NCBI RefSeq assembly: GCF_005503355.1
Contig: NZ_SCMK01000003.1
Location: 240,536-304,535 of the forward strand
Reading direction: 5' to 3'
Length of the DNA: 64,000 nucleotides
Source of the DNA: Sphingomonas sp. 1F27F7B
GTDB taxonomy: Bacteria; Pseudomonadota; Alphaproteobacteria; Sphingomonadales; Sphingomonadaceae
A program made the position numbers and the translations under genes. Each line of letters starts with the position of its first letter. The stretch's first letter is position 1. Below are positions 34,570-46,269 of this stretch, one piece after another. The notes under the pieces were generated by a model. That model made no database searches and was not told the DNA's origin. It saw only the letters and a list, made by a program, of their open reading frames with translations.

Positions 34570-35835
34570 TCACTTGCCGGGGCCCCGGACAAGACGGCCG
34601 CCCTGCATCACCATGACCACCGCATCGAGGGCGCCGATTTCCCTGACGGGATCGCCCGCAACCGCGACCAGATCGGCGACCCGCCCCGGCGCGAGGCTGC
34701 CGATGCGGTCGGACATGCCCAATATGGCGGCATTCCCCGCCGTCGCCGTCCACAGCGCCTCGCCCGGCGCCATGCCCCAGCCGGCCATCAGCACGATCTC
34801 GCGGGCATTGGTGCCATGCGCGAAGACGCCCGTGTCGCCGCCCACGCACATCGTCACGCCGGACTTGAGCGCAGCGGCATAGCTGCCCCGCTTCGCCCGG
34901 ATCGCCTCGGGCTCGGGCGCGGTGCCGTTCCAGCCGCCATAGCGTGTGATCGCATCGGTGGCGGCAAGCGTGGGGCAGAACGCCGTGCCGTGCGCCTTCA
35001 TCAGCGCGAACACCTCCGGCGTGGCATCGTTGCCGTGCTCGATCGTATCGGCCCCGGCCAGGATCGCACGGCGCATCCCCTCGGGCGTGCTGGCGTGCAC
35101 TGCGACCCTGCGCCCGGCATCGTGCGCGGCGGCGATGCCGGCCTTCAGCTCGTCGAGGCCGAAGGTCGCGCGGCTGGGCTCGCCCGGGCCCCAGCGATAA
35201 TCGGCATAGAATTTCACCCAGTCCGCGCCGTGCGCGATCTGGCGCCGGACGGCGGCGACGATCCCTTCCCCGCTCACTTCCTCGGCCCCCTGCGGCACGT
35301 CGAACGCATAGCCCTTGGGGCCATAGGCACCGGTGGCGACCAGGGCGCGGCCGGCGATGAGCAGGCGCGGGCCGGGCACGATCCCCTGCTGGATCGCCTG
35401 CCTGAGTCCGGCATCGGCTTCTCCCGCGCCTTCGGTGCCGAGATCGCGGACAGTGGTGAAGCCGGCCATGAGCGTCGCGCGCGCATGCGCGACGGCCCGG
35501 GCAGTGCGGAGCGCCAGCGGCTCCTTCATCACCTGGTCGTTCCAGCTCGTCTCGTTGTACGGATGGAGAAAGAGATGGACGTGGAGGTCGATCAGTCCGG
35601 GCAGCAGGCTGGTGCCGGGCAATACCCGCGTCTCGGCGCCGGCGGGCGCGGCGACGTCCGGGCCGACCGCCACGATCCTGCCGTCGGCGACCAGCACTTT
35701 CCAGCCTTCGTGCATAACCCGGTCGGTCGCAGTGAAGACGCGATCGGGAACGAACAATATCGGCACCGTCTGCGCGGCGGCGATGCCGGGGAGCAGGAAG
35801 GCGGCAAGGGCGAGGATGCGGCGAAGCTTGCTCAT
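34570..35835 (-). CDS. Secreted amidohydrolase
   Basis: 421 aa. Signal peptide about 1-21 (ILALAAFLLPGIAAAQ). Amidohydrolase superfamily with N-terminal metal motif LIDLHVHLFLHP (about residues 84-95), a probable bridging lysine in GADWVKFYAD, VAVHASTPEG, DTIEHGND and CVGGDTGVFAHG (metal aspartate near 345). Closest in layout to imidazolonepropionase-like/Xaa-Pro dipeptidase-type enzymes with a leader peptide. The substrate is unknown; a periplasmic cyclic amide or dipeptide is likely. Confidence 0.87.
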   Translation of the reverse strand: MSKLRRILALAAFLLPGIAAAQTVPILFVPDRVFTATDRVMHEGWKVLVADGRIVAVGPDVAAPAGAETRVLPGTSLLPGLIDLHVHLFLHPYNETSWNDQVMKEPLALRTARAVAHARATLMAGFTTVRDLGTEGAGEADAGLRQAIQQGIVPGPRLLIAGRALVATGAYGPKGYAFDVPQGAEEVSGEGIVAAVRRQIAHGADWVKFYADYRWGPGEPSRATFGLDELKAGIAAAHDAGRRVAVHASTPEGMRRAILAGADTIEHGNDATPEVFALMKAHGTAFCPTLAATDAITRYGGWNGTAPEPEAIRAKRGSYAAALKSGVTMCVGGDTGVFAHGTNAREIVLMAGWGMAPGEALWTATAGNAAILGMSDRIGSLAPGRVADLVAVAGDPVREIGALDAVVMVMQGGRLVRGPGK

Positions 35836-35901
35836 CCCGCGAGACTGGCAGCGCGCGCGGGCCGGCGCCAGCCCCCTCTCCGATCGTCGGGCGAACGAGG
35901 A

Positions 35902-36786
35902 TCAATACATCGCCGTCATCGCCACGCCCATCGTCACCAGCACTACGCCGAGCAGCTGGCGCAGGCTCAGCGCCTCGCGGAACAGCCGGTGGCCGGCGGC
36001 CGCGGCGATCGGCATTTCGATCACCCCCAGCGCGCGCACGGCCGCGGCCGGCGCAAGGTTGAGCGCGAGGAACCAGCCCGACGAAGCGAGCGCGCCGAAC
36101 AGTCCGGCGCCCAGCGACTGGCGCCAGCCGGCGATCACCGCGGCCAGCGCCGCCCGGTCGCGGATCGCGAGATAGAGCCCCAGCCCCGCCGCCTGCACCG
36201 CCTGGACAATCGCGACACAGGCCATCGCCGAGAAGAAGGGGTGATGCGGCTCGAGCCGCAGCCCGGCATGGCGGAAGGCGTTGAGCGCAAAGCCGAACAA
36301 CAGGCCCGAGGCGACGCCGAACGCAATGCCGAGCGCCGGATGATGCGCGCCCTCGATCTGCTTCGGCCACACCAGCACGGCGAGCCCCAGCGTCGTCACC
36401 CCCACGCCCGACCAGCCCAGCGCGGAGAGATCGTCGCCGAACACGAACAGGCCGACAGTGGCGGCGAGCGGAACCGAGCTCTGCTGGAGCGCGGTGCCCA
36501 CCGCGAAGCCGGCATGGTGCATCGCCAGCAGCAGCGCGGCAGTGGCGATCACCTGCGCCAGCGCCCCGGCGAGCGCCGGCCACCAGAACGCCCAGCCGAA
36601 CTGAGGCTGGACATGCGGCGTGATCGCCAGCGCGACTGCCGTGAAGACGAGCGAGAAAGGCAGGCCGAACAGGAACCGCACCAGCGTCGCGCCCCAGGGG
36701 CCGGAATTCGCCATCATGCCGCGCTGGAGCGCGTTGCGCCCCACCTGGAATGTAGCCGCTGCCACTGTCGCCACTGCCCAGAGCAC
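35902..36786 (-). CDS. EamA/DMT family transporter
   Basis: 294 aa, ten predicted membrane helices in two EamA repeats (about 1-135 and 150-290). The first repeat includes FLFGLPFSLVFTAVAL and VGTALQQSSVPLAATVGLFVFGDDLSALGWSGV; the second ends REALSLRQLLGVVLVTMGVAM. It probably exports metabolites across the inner membrane; the substrate cannot be assigned. It is separated from the amidohydrolase by 66 bp on the same strand. Confidence 0.85.
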   Translation of the reverse strand: MLWAVATVAAATFQVGRNALQRGMMANSGPWGATLVRFLFGLPFSLVFTAVALAITPHVQPQFGWAFWWPALAGALAQVIATAALLLAMHHAGFAVGTALQQSSVPLAATVGLFVFGDDLSALGWSGVGVTTLGLAVLVWPKQIEGAHHPALGIAFGVASGLLFGFALNAFRHAGLRLEPHHPFFSAMACVAIVQAVQAAGLGLYLAIRDRAALAAVIAGWRQSLGAGLFGALASSGWFLALNLAPAAAVRALGVIEMPIAAAAGHRLFREALSLRQLLGVVLVTMGVAMTAMY

Positions 36787-36931
36787 GCTCCACTCCCTCC
36801 GATACCCGAGCAGCGCTTAGGCATGGCCAGGCGAGCCATCAATCCCGCTAATGGCTCTTCCGAGAAATGCTGGTTTGCGCGCGTGGCCGGGCACGGGCCA
36901 TTTCGCGGAGCCAGCAACCAGGGAAATATCG

Positions 36932-37840
36932 ATGAAACCGATCCATCTCGCCGCCCTCGCCCTGCTCGCCGCCGCCCCCGTGCCGCAGCAGCAGCAGCAG
37001 CAGGACGACCCGCTCACGCGCCCGATCGCCCCAGAGGCGGCGGCCAAGTGGATCGGCCCGCAAGCGCCGATCCGGGTGTTCGGCAACAGCTATCTGGTCG
37101 GCTTCCAAGGCATGAACGTCGCGTTGATCGACACCGGCGGCGGCCTGATCCTGATCGACAGCGCCGTGCCGCAATCGGTCCGCGCGATCGAGGCGAACCT
37201 GAAGAAGCTGGGCTATCGCATCGAGGACGTGAAGCTGATCCTCAGCACCGAGCCGCATTTCGACCATGCCGGCGGGCTCGCCGCGCTGGTGCGCGACAGT
37301 GACGCCACCGTGCTGGCGAGCGACTGGGCCGCGGCGTCGCTCAAGCGCGGCATGAGCAGCGCGGACGATCCGCAGGCGGCATGGCTGGTGCCCTTTCCCG
37401 CCGTCTCCCGGGTGAGGGTGGTGCGCGATGGCGAAGCGATCCGGCTGGGCAACGTCACCGTCACCGCCCGCGCCACGCCGGGCCATACGCCGGGCAGCAT
37501 GAGCTGGACCTGGCGAAGCTGCGAGGGGCGGGCGTGCCGGGCGATGGTGTTCGCCGCGAGCCTGAACCCGGTGGCGGCAAACGGCTATCGCTTCACCAGG
37601 CACCCCGAGGTGGTGGCCAGCTTCCGGGCCAGCCAGGCCAAATTCCGCGCCCTGCCCTGCGACATCATGTTCAGCGCCCATCCGGACAATTCCGGCGGCG
37701 TCGAGAAATATGCGCGCTTCGCCCGGGGAACTCGGCCGAACCCCTATGTCGATCCGGGCGCCTGCCGTGCCTATGCCGCCAGATCCGCGACGGCACTGGC
37801 GAAGCGGCTGGCCGAGGAAAAGGCGGGGAAGGCCAAATAG
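36932..37840 (+). CDS. Subclass B3 metallo-beta-lactamase, Glu116 variant
   Basis: 302 aa from ATG at 36932 (AGGGA 7 nt upstream). Signal peptide about 1-16, then six consecutive glutamines encoded by CAG repeats. MBL fold with the zinc region STEPHFDHAGG: Glu107-x-His109-x-Asp111-His112, so the first Zn1 ligand (His116 in BBL numbering) is glutamate. Later ligands are in TPGHTPGSMSW (His196 equivalent) and MFSAHPDNS (His263 equivalent). The C-terminal RPNPYVDPGACRAYA region is typical of B3 enzymes. It would hydrolyse beta-lactams in the periplasm, though B3-E types are described as having altered activity. It sits alone between a DMT exporter and an M13 peptidase, with no mobile element nearby. 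Confidence 0.88.
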   Translation: MKPIHLAALALLAAAPVPQQQQQQDDPLTRPIAPEAAAKWIGPQAPIRVFGNSYLVGFQGMNVALIDTGGGLILIDSAVPQSVRAIEANLKKLGYRIEDVKLILSTEPHFDHAGGLAALVRDSDATVLASDWAAASLKRGMSSADDPQAAWLVPFPAVSRVRVVRDGEAIRLGNVTVTARATPGHTPGSMSWTWRSCEGRACRAMVFAASLNPVAANGYRFTRHPEVVASFRASQAKFRALPCDIMFSAHPDNSGGVEKYARFARGTRPNPYVDPGACRAYAARSATALAKRLAEEKAGKAK

Positions 37841-37854
37841 CGCCTGCTGAAAAA

Positions 37855-37882
37855 GGGGCCGGAGCATGCCCTCTCCGGCCCC
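37855..37882. terminator. Terminator hairpin between the B3 lactamase and M13 peptidase genes
   Basis: GGGGCCGGAG / CTCCGGCCCC 10-bp stem with an 8-nt loop. An AAAAA run lies on the left, giving a U-run for transcripts on minus. Confidence 0.75.
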
Positions 37883-37889
37883 CGGCACG

Positions 37890-39965
37890 TCACCAGATGC
37901 GCACGCGCTCGGCGGGCGCGACATATTGCTTCTGGTCCGGCCCGATCTTCCACGCCGCATACCAGGCATCGACGTTGCGCAGCGGGTTCACCGCCCGGAT
38001 CTGGCCCGGCGAGTGCGGATCGCTGACCAGCTGCTGACGCAGCGCCTCGGTGCGGAACAGAGTGCGCCACACCTGGCCCCAGCCCAGGAAGAAGCGCTGG
38101 TCGCCGGTGAAGCCGTCGATCATCTTGGCCTTCTTGCCGCCGAGCGACTGGTGATAGGCGTCGAGCGCGATCAGCACACCGCCCAGGTCGCCGATATTCT
38201 CGCCCATCGAGGCGCGGCCGTTGATGTGCACGCCGGGCAGCCCGTCGAAGCTATAGGCCTCGTACTGCGCGCCGAGCCGCGAGGCCTGAGCCTCGAACTT
38301 GGCGGCATCCTCGGCCGTCCACCAGTCGCGCAGCACGCCGTTGCCGTCGGACTTGCGGCCCTGATCGTCGAAGCCGTGGCTGATTTCGTGCCCGATCACG
38401 CCGCCGATGCCGCCATAATTGACTGCGTCGTCGGCCTGTGGATCGAAGAAGGGCGCCTGCAGGATCGCGGCCGGGAACACGATCTCGTTCTTCACCGAGT
38501 TGTAATAGGCGTTCACCGTCTGCGGGGTCATGCCCCATTCGGCCTTGTCGACCGGCCCGCCCAGGCGATTGCGACGATAGTCCCATTCGAAGCGGCCGGC
38601 ACGCTCGGCATTGCCGACCACGTCGCCCGGCTTCACGTCGAGCGCCGAATAGTCGCGCCACTTGTCCGGATAGCCGATCTTGACGGTGAAGCCCTTGAGC
38701 TTGGCCTGGGCCTGCGCCTTGGTGGCCGGGCTCATCCAGGCAAGATGGTCGATGCGGCCGGCCAGCGCGACGCGCAGATTGGATACCAGCGTGTCCATCT
38801 TGGCCTTGGAGGCCGGCGGGAAATAGAGCGCGACATAGTCGCGGCCCACGCCCTCGCCGATCGTCCGCTCGGTGAAAGCCACGCCACGCTTCCAGCGCTC
38901 GCGCTGCTGGGGCTGGCCGTTGAGGAACTTCGAGCGGAACTCGAACTGCGCATCGACGAACCGCTTCGAAAGCATCGGCGCGATATCGTCGGTGGTGCGG
39001 AAAGCCTGCCAGGCCTTGAGCGTGTCGAGATCGGTATCGGCGAAGACCTGGGCAATCGCGGGAATCGCAGTGTTCTGCGCGACGATCACCCGGTCCGCCT
39101 TGCCGAGCCCGGCCGCCGCCCAGAAGGCGTCCCAGCCAAAGCCCGGCGCCGCCGCCTTCAGTTCCGCGATGCCGGTGGGGTTGTAGGTCTTGTCGCGGTC
39201 GCGGCTCTGGGCGCGGGTCCAGTGCGCCTTGGCGATCCGGGCCTCCATCGCCACCACCTTGGCGGCAGCCGCCTCGGCATCCGCCCAGCCGGCCATGCCG
39301 AGCAGCTGCGCGACATATTGCTGGTAGCGCGCCAGCTGGGGCGCGAACTTGGTGTCGAGATAGAGGTCGCGATCGCCCAGGCCCAGGCCCGACTGGCGCA
39401 GATACAGGGCATAGACGTCCGGGTTCTTGGCGTCGTCGTTCACGCCCACGCCGAAGAAGCTGCCGCCAAAGCCGCCGACCGAGGCGCCCATCAGCCGGGC
39501 CAGGTCATCCTTGCCGGCCGCCGCCTTCACCGGCGCCAGGCGATCGAGCAGCGGCTGTGCATCGAGCTTCTCGGCCAGCGCCTCGTCCATGAAGCCCGAA
39601 TAGAGGATCGCCGCCTTCATCCGGTCCGGATGCGCGCTGTCGGTGGCGCTATAGCCCGAGATGAGGCTGCGCATCCGCACTTCCGAGAGATCGCGCAGCA
39701 CGGCAAAGGCGCCGAAGGACGAGCGGTCGGCCGGGATCGGGGTGCGATCCGTCCAGGCGCCGTTGACGAAGCGATACCAGTCGTCGCCCGGCTTCACGCT
39801 CTTGTCCATGCCGGTCAGGTCGAAGCCCCAGGTGCCGTAGCGCGTCGCGCCGGCATCGGCGGCGGTCGTGCCCGCGGCAGCGGGCGCCGTGGATTGCTGG
39901 CCGAAACCGGTCGCAGGCACAGCGAGCACAGCCATGGCCGATGCGAGCAGCAGATATTTCTTCAA
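37890..39965 (-). CDS. M13 family (neprilysin/PepO-like) zinc metallopeptidase
   Basis: 691 aa using a TTG start at 39965, supported by GGGGGA 6 nt upstream and by a signal peptide beginning right there (KKYLLLASAMAVLAVPATGFG). Catalytic motifs: VNAYYNSVKNEIVFPAA (substrate-binding NAYY), VIGHEISHGFDDQGR (HExxH) and ENIGDLGGV (third zinc ligand Glu with Asp). The end reads APAERVRIW, the family's terminal tryptophan. It cleaves peptides in the periplasm or outside the cell. Longer in-frame starts exist but would bury the signal peptide. Confidence 0.92.
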   Translation of the reverse strand: MKKYLLLASAMAVLAVPATGFGQQSTAPAAAGTTAADAGATRYGTWGFDLTGMDKSVKPGDDWYRFVNGAWTDRTPIPADRSSFGAFAVLRDLSEVRMRSLISGYSATDSAHPDRMKAAILYSGFMDEALAEKLDAQPLLDRLAPVKAAAGKDDLARLMGASVGGFGGSFFGVGVNDDAKNPDVYALYLRQSGLGLGDRDLYLDTKFAPQLARYQQYVAQLLGMAGWADAEAAAAKVVAMEARIAKAHWTRAQSRDRDKTYNPTGIAELKAAAPGFGWDAFWAAAGLGKADRVIVAQNTAIPAIAQVFADTDLDTLKAWQAFRTTDDIAPMLSKRFVDAQFEFRSKFLNGQPQQRERWKRGVAFTERTIGEGVGRDYVALYFPPASKAKMDTLVSNLRVALAGRIDHLAWMSPATKAQAQAKLKGFTVKIGYPDKWRDYSALDVKPGDVVGNAERAGRFEWDYRRNRLGGPVDKAEWGMTPQTVNAYYNSVKNEIVFPAAILQAPFFDPQADDAVNYGGIGGVIGHEISHGFDDQGRKSDGNGVLRDWWTAEDAAKFEAQASRLGAQYEAYSFDGLPGVHINGRASMGENIGDLGGVLIALDAYHQSLGGKKAKMIDGFTGDQRFFLGWGQVWRTLFRTEALRQQLVSDPHSPGQIRAVNPLRNVDAWYAAWKIGPDQKQYVAPAERVRIW

Positions 39966-40108
39966 TGGAGATCCCCCGAAAAATTGAGACGTAGGCGCGT
40001 CTGGGAGAAGAGTGTCACGCACCCCGGCGTCGCGCAATATTCTTTCGCGGTGTCGGGCGGGATGGAAAGGCGCGGAAACAAAGAAACCCGCCGCCCAACC
40101 CATGGCGA

Positions 40109-40966
40109 TCAGGGATCGAGACGAAAGCGATCCCGCGCGTCCACCTGCCGCGGAAGCAGGACGAGATCGTCGATCTTTTCGTCCGGCCGCTGCGGCGCGC
40201 CGGTCATCGGATGATATGCGGCATAGCCGATCTGCTCGATCACCTCGAACAGGTCGGACGTGTCCTCCGGCGAGAAATAGTTGAACCATTCCACGAACAA
40301 GGTCGGCTTGTACCGATCGATCAGTTCAAACGAGGATCGCAGGATCTGCTTGTCATATCCCTCGCAATCCGTCTTGATGAACGAAAGCCGCGCAAGTTCC
40401 TCGGGCGAGAGGAATTCCCGGCATATGTCCGCCAGCGGCGCGCCCGGTACCTTGATCGTCGATCTCGCGAGCCCCTGCAGGCGATCCTGCAATGCGTTCG
40501 AGAAGCTCCCGTCGATGATCCCGCCATTGCAGTCCCAATTGGCATGGTCCGCGATCTCGACTTCCGCCATTGGCTGCTCGGTGACCGCCTTGTTGACCGC
40601 GCGCAACTCGGCCAGGTTGGCGTTCAGTAGCAGGTTGAGCTCCAGGACGGGTGCCACCTTGGGGTTCGGCTCGATCGCCAGGATCGTCCCCTTCCGCTCC
40701 GCTCCTCCATAGGCGCAGATCGCCATCGGGACGACGGTGTCGCCGCTATGTGCGCCGATATCGATGCAGGTGGCGCCCGGGGCGATGAACTTCGACCAGT
40801 TCCATATCCGCGCATGGACCTCGACCAGGTGCGTCAGGCTGCGGTCGTCGGTTATGTGCGGATGCGCCCATTCGCACCAATACGCATGAATTTCCGGAAA
40901 ACCGAAGTCGCGCAGGCACACGCGGTGCACATGGCGAACTTCGTGCAACTCGACGATACGGTCCAT
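40109..40966 (-). CDS. FkbM family methyltransferase
   Basis: 285 aa. SAM-binding motif CIDIGAHSGDTVVPMA (about residues 67-82), IEPNPKVAPVLELNL after strand 2, and the FkbM mark LSFIKTDCEGYDKQIL (about 192-207). FkbM enzymes methylate hydroxyls of sugars or secondary metabolites. The partner pathway is not visible here. It is divergent from nothing obvious and followed by the M13 gene on the same strand after 143 bp. Confidence 0.85.
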   Translation of the reverse strand: MDRIVELHEVRHVHRVCLRDFGFPEIHAYWCEWAHPHITDDRSLTHLVEVHARIWNWSKFIAPGATCIDIGAHSGDTVVPMAICAYGGAERKGTILAIEPNPKVAPVLELNLLLNANLAELRAVNKAVTEQPMAEVEIADHANWDCNGGIIDGSFSNALQDRLQGLARSTIKVPGAPLADICREFLSPEELARLSFIKTDCEGYDKQILRSSFELIDRYKPTLFVEWFNYFSPEDTSDLFEVIEQIGYAAYHPMTGAPQRPDEKIDDLVLLPRQVDARDRFRLDP

Positions 40967-41128
40967 GCGCTGCCCTTCGTTCCGGCGTCGGCGACACCAT
41001 GGTCATTGCCGAACCGAAGGCTTCGCACGACGCACCGGCCCCGCCCCTATGGATTCCCGCAGTAGTTTAGCGAGCCGGCCCAAAGAAGGGCGAAACGCGC
41101 CCTCCGCACAAGCGCATGGCACGCGCAG

Positions 41129-41166
41129 AAAAAGCCCGCCAAGTCGGACGACCTGACGGGCTTTTG
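41129..41166. terminator. Terminator downstream of tRNA-Val
   Basis: AAAAGCCCG / CGGGCTTTT arms (41130-41138 and 41157-41165) around an 18-nt loop. The left arm gives GGGCTTTTT on minus, fitting termination of the tRNA transcript. Confidence 0.7.
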
Positions 41167-41169
41167 AAA

Positions 41170-41244
41170 TGGTGGGCGCGGTAGGGATTGAACCTACGAC
41201 CCCACCCGTGTGAAGGGTGTGCTCTACCACTGAGCTACGCGCCC
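41170..41244 (-). tRNA. tRNA-Val(CAC)
   Basis: 75 nt with CCA. Acceptor GGGCGCG/CGCGCCC, D-stem GCTC, anticodon stem CACCC/GGGTG with loop TTCACAC (anticodon CAC), T-arm GTAGG-TTCAATC-CCTAC. It follows hupB on the same strand. Confidence 0.95.
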
Positions 41245-41344
41245 ATCGCCGAAAGCCCCTTGAAGCTTTCGGCCGAAATGGGAAGCGGGCCTTTAGGCGG
41301 CGCAGCCCCAGCTGTCCAGCCCCAAAACCCGCTTTTGACGGACC

Positions 41345-41617
41345 TTAGTTGACCGCGTCCTTCAGGCCTTTGCCCGCCTTGAACTTCGGCTGGTTCGACG
41401 CCTTGATGGTCATCGGCTCACGGGTACGCGGGTTGCGGCCCGTCGACGCCTTGCGCTTGCTGACCGAGAAGGTGCCAAAGCCGACCAGGCGAACTTCGTC
41501 GCCCTTCTTGAGCGCGGCCTGGATGGCATCGAACACGGCCTCCACGGCCTTGCTCGCATCGCCCTTGCCGAGCCCCGAGGTGTCGGCGACCTGGCCGATC
41601 AGCTCTTGCTTGTTCAT
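41345..41617 (-). CDS. hupB: HU family DNA-binding protein
   Basis: 90 aa from ATG at 41617 (GAGGGGGAA upstream); a longer in-frame start at 41683 adds non-homologous residues. N-terminal MNKQELIGQVADTSGLGKGDA dimerisation helices and the DNA-intercalating arm VGFGTFSVSKRKASTGRNPR with the conserved RNP. It bends and compacts DNA as a dimer. It sits downstream of lon on the same strand, as in many proteobacteria. Confidence 0.97.
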   Translation of the reverse strand: MNKQELIGQVADTSGLGKGDASKAVEAVFDAIQAALKKGDEVRLVGFGTFSVSKRKASTGRNPRTREPMTIKASNQPKFKAGKGLKDAVN

Positions 41618-41786
41618 TTCGTGATGTTCCCCCTCATGAATACGCAGAAATGCGTGAGTCGCGGCGGCGGGCCGAGCGATCACGTCAGCACGCCCCCGCC
41701 CGCGCTGTCAAAACGATTCGACGCGCTTTTCTCTCCAAATGACGAAAAGGTTACGGTGACCGGGGCGTTAGGGACAGCCCCGTCCA

Positions 41787-44183
<2,397 letters not shown>

Positions 44184-44540
44184 GGATACTCCTGAGCCCG
44201 CACAGGGCTCCTCAGCACCATTATATGGGGGCTGGGCTGCCTGCATCAATCGCCGAACGCGGTTAGGTTGTGGAGTGTTGCTTCCCATTGCGGCACGGGC
44301 AAGGATTTTCGCGCTCGCATCGGCCCTCCCCGCGCCGGAAACCGCAGGTCCATCCGGGTTTGCGCCCAGGCAGGGCATCGGCCGTCCGGCTCCGCGAGAG
44401 CGAGTCGGCGCCGGGACGGAGAGCAGGCCCCCCCTTTCCCGCCGCGCTGCGGATTTCCCTTGCCCGCGCTGGGCAAGGCCGGTTCAATTCCTCGTCGCGC
44501 CCGCCGCACGCATCGTCGTCCCTGCCTGAAGGAGGCTCGC
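44184..44540. other. Divergent region between lon and the first M1 peptidase
   Basis: About 355 bp. No gene with a plausible start. It should hold the lon promoter on minus and the peptidase promoter on plus. No recognisable -35/-10 pair, riboswitch or attachment site was found. Confidence 0.4.
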
Positions 44541-46259
44541 ATCCGCACGTTCCCGTTCCTCGCCATCTCGGCCCTGGCGCTCGCCGCCGCTCCCGCCGCC
44601 GCACAGGTGGTCAAGCCGGGCGAGCCGCCACTCACCGCGCAGACGAGCAGCTCCGGCGGCCCGCTCGATCCGGTGCAGAAGCTGGTGCGCTTCCAGAGTG
44701 CCGACCTCAGGATCGAAGTGCTGCCCGACAGCCAGTCGATCCGGGGCCTGGGCACGCTGCGCTTCGTCGCCACCGCGCCGATCAAGACCCTGGTCATCGA
44801 TCTCGATCGCAACCTGCCGGTCAGCGCGATCGCAATCGACGGCAAGCCGCTGAAGCCGGGGACCTGGAGCAATCCCGAGGGCCGGATGACCATCCAGCTC
44901 GGCAAAACCGTTCGCGCTGGCGGCACGGTGACCGCGGCGATCACCTATGCCGGCACGCCGCACGTCGCGGTGCGGGCGCCCTGGGACGGCGGCTTCGTCT
45001 GGGCGAAGACGCCGCAAGGTCAGCCCTGGGTGGCGACGGCGGTGCAGATGGAAGGCTGCGACCTGTTCTGGCCGTGCATCGACTACCCCACTTACGAGCC
45101 CGATTTCATCGACCTGCACATCACCGTGCCCAAGGGGTTGAAGGCGATCTCCAACGGCGTGCTCAAGGGCACCGACATGCTGGCCGACGGCCGCTCGACC
45201 TGGAACTGGCACGTCACCGACCCGACGCTCTACGGCGTCGCGCTCAATGTCGGTCCCTATGAGGTGATCTCGGGCGACTATAAGAGCCGCTTCGGCAACA
45301 CCATCCCGATGTTCTATTGGTACCTGCCCGGCGAGGAGGCACAGGCCAGGGGCCTGTTCGCCGAATTCGCCCCGACGCTCGACTTCTTCGAGAGCATGCT
45401 CGGCCCCTATCCCTTTGGCGACCAGAAGCTCGGCGTGGTCGAGACGCCGCACAAGGGCATGGAGCACATGACCGTCAATGCGTATGGCAACAAATACGCC
45501 AAGACCCCCTGGGGCTATGACGATCTGTTCCAGCACGAATTCGCCCATGAATGGTTCGCCAACCAGCTGACCGCGAGCAACTGGGACGATTTCTGGCTGC
45601 ACGAGGGCACCGGCACCTATATGCAGCCGCTCTACGCCGAATGGCGCGACGGCAAGGGCAGCTATACCGCGATGATGCTCCAGGAGCGCATCGGCATCCG
45701 CGCCAGGTCGGCCATCGTCAGCGGCACGCCGCAATCGGCCGAGGACGTCTATGAGGACAAGAACGGCCGCGGCGGCGACATCTACACCAAGGGCAGCTGG
45801 GTGCTGCACACGCTGCGCGGGCTGATCGGCGACAAGGCGTTCTTCGACGGGCTGCGCCTGGCGGTCTATGGCCGCACCGATCCCAGGCCGGGCAATTTCA
45901 AGCCGCTCTATCGCACCACGCCCGAGTTCATCGCCTTCATGGAGCAGACCTCGGGCCGCAAGCTGCAATGGTTCTTCGACGTCTATCTCTACCAGGCGGC
46001 GCTGCCCGAGCTGATCGAAGAGCGGCAGGGCGACCGGCTGACGCTCAGGTGGAAGACGCCGGGCGACCGGCCCTTCCCGATGCCCGTGGAAGTGCAGCTG
46101 GGCGACCGGCTGGAAACGCTGGCCATGACCGGCGGCAGCGGCACGATCGCCTTGCCGGCCGGTGCGCATTACGTCGTCGATCCCTGGTCGAAAATCCTGA
46201 AGCGCTCCGCCGATATCGACGCCTTCCAGGCGTGGCGCGCGTCGCAGAGCCCGCGCTAA
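44541..46259 (+). CDS. M1 family metallopeptidase, tandem copy 1
   Basis: 572 aa counted from an ATC codon at 44541. There AAGGAGG lies 7-13 bp upstream and a signal peptide begins (RTFPFLAISALALAAAPAAAQ); no ATG, GTG or TTG fits, and copy 2 has ATG at the aligned position. Mature N-terminal beta domain, exopeptidase loop region ETPHKGMEHMTVNAYGN (variant of GAMEN), zinc motif QHEFAHEWFANQLTASNWDDFWLHEG (HExxH with Glu 18 residues on). It is a likely periplasmic aminopeptidase. The 10-bp gap to copy 2 indicates one operon. Confidence 0.88.
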   Translation: MRTFPFLAISALALAAAPAAAQVVKPGEPPLTAQTSSSGGPLDPVQKLVRFQSADLRIEVLPDSQSIRGLGTLRFVATAPIKTLVIDLDRNLPVSAIAIDGKPLKPGTWSNPEGRMTIQLGKTVRAGGTVTAAITYAGTPHVAVRAPWDGGFVWAKTPQGQPWVATAVQMEGCDLFWPCIDYPTYEPDFIDLHITVPKGLKAISNGVLKGTDMLADGRSTWNWHVTDPTLYGVALNVGPYEVISGDYKSRFGNTIPMFYWYLPGEEAQARGLFAEFAPTLDFFESMLGPYPFGDQKLGVVETPHKGMEHMTVNAYGNKYAKTPWGYDDLFQHEFAHEWFANQLTASNWDDFWLHEGTGTYMQPLYAEWRDGKGSYTAMMLQERIGIRARSAIVSGTPQSAEDVYEDKNGRGGDIYTKGSWVLHTLRGLIGDKAFFDGLRLAVYGRTDPRPGNFKPLYRTTPEFIAFMEQTSGRKLQWFFDVYLYQAALPELIEERQGDRLTLRWKTPGDRPFPMPVEVQLGDRLETLAMTGGSGTIALPAGAHYVVDPWSKILKRSADIDAFQAWRASQSPR

Positions 46260-46269
46260 GGAGGATCCC

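Noticed and set aside
34567..37302. 911-codon open frame on plus across amidohydrolase and DMT genes
   Set aside because: Spans two real minus-strand genes and the lactamase start; composition is Arg/Gly-rich without motifs.
37866..40214. 782-codon open frame on plus opposite the M13 peptidase
   Set aside because: Antisense shadow of a gene with clear catalytic motifs.
41611..41631. Second GTTC pair near the hupB start considered as an SOS box
   Set aside because: The two GTTC words are separated by 10 bp, not 7.
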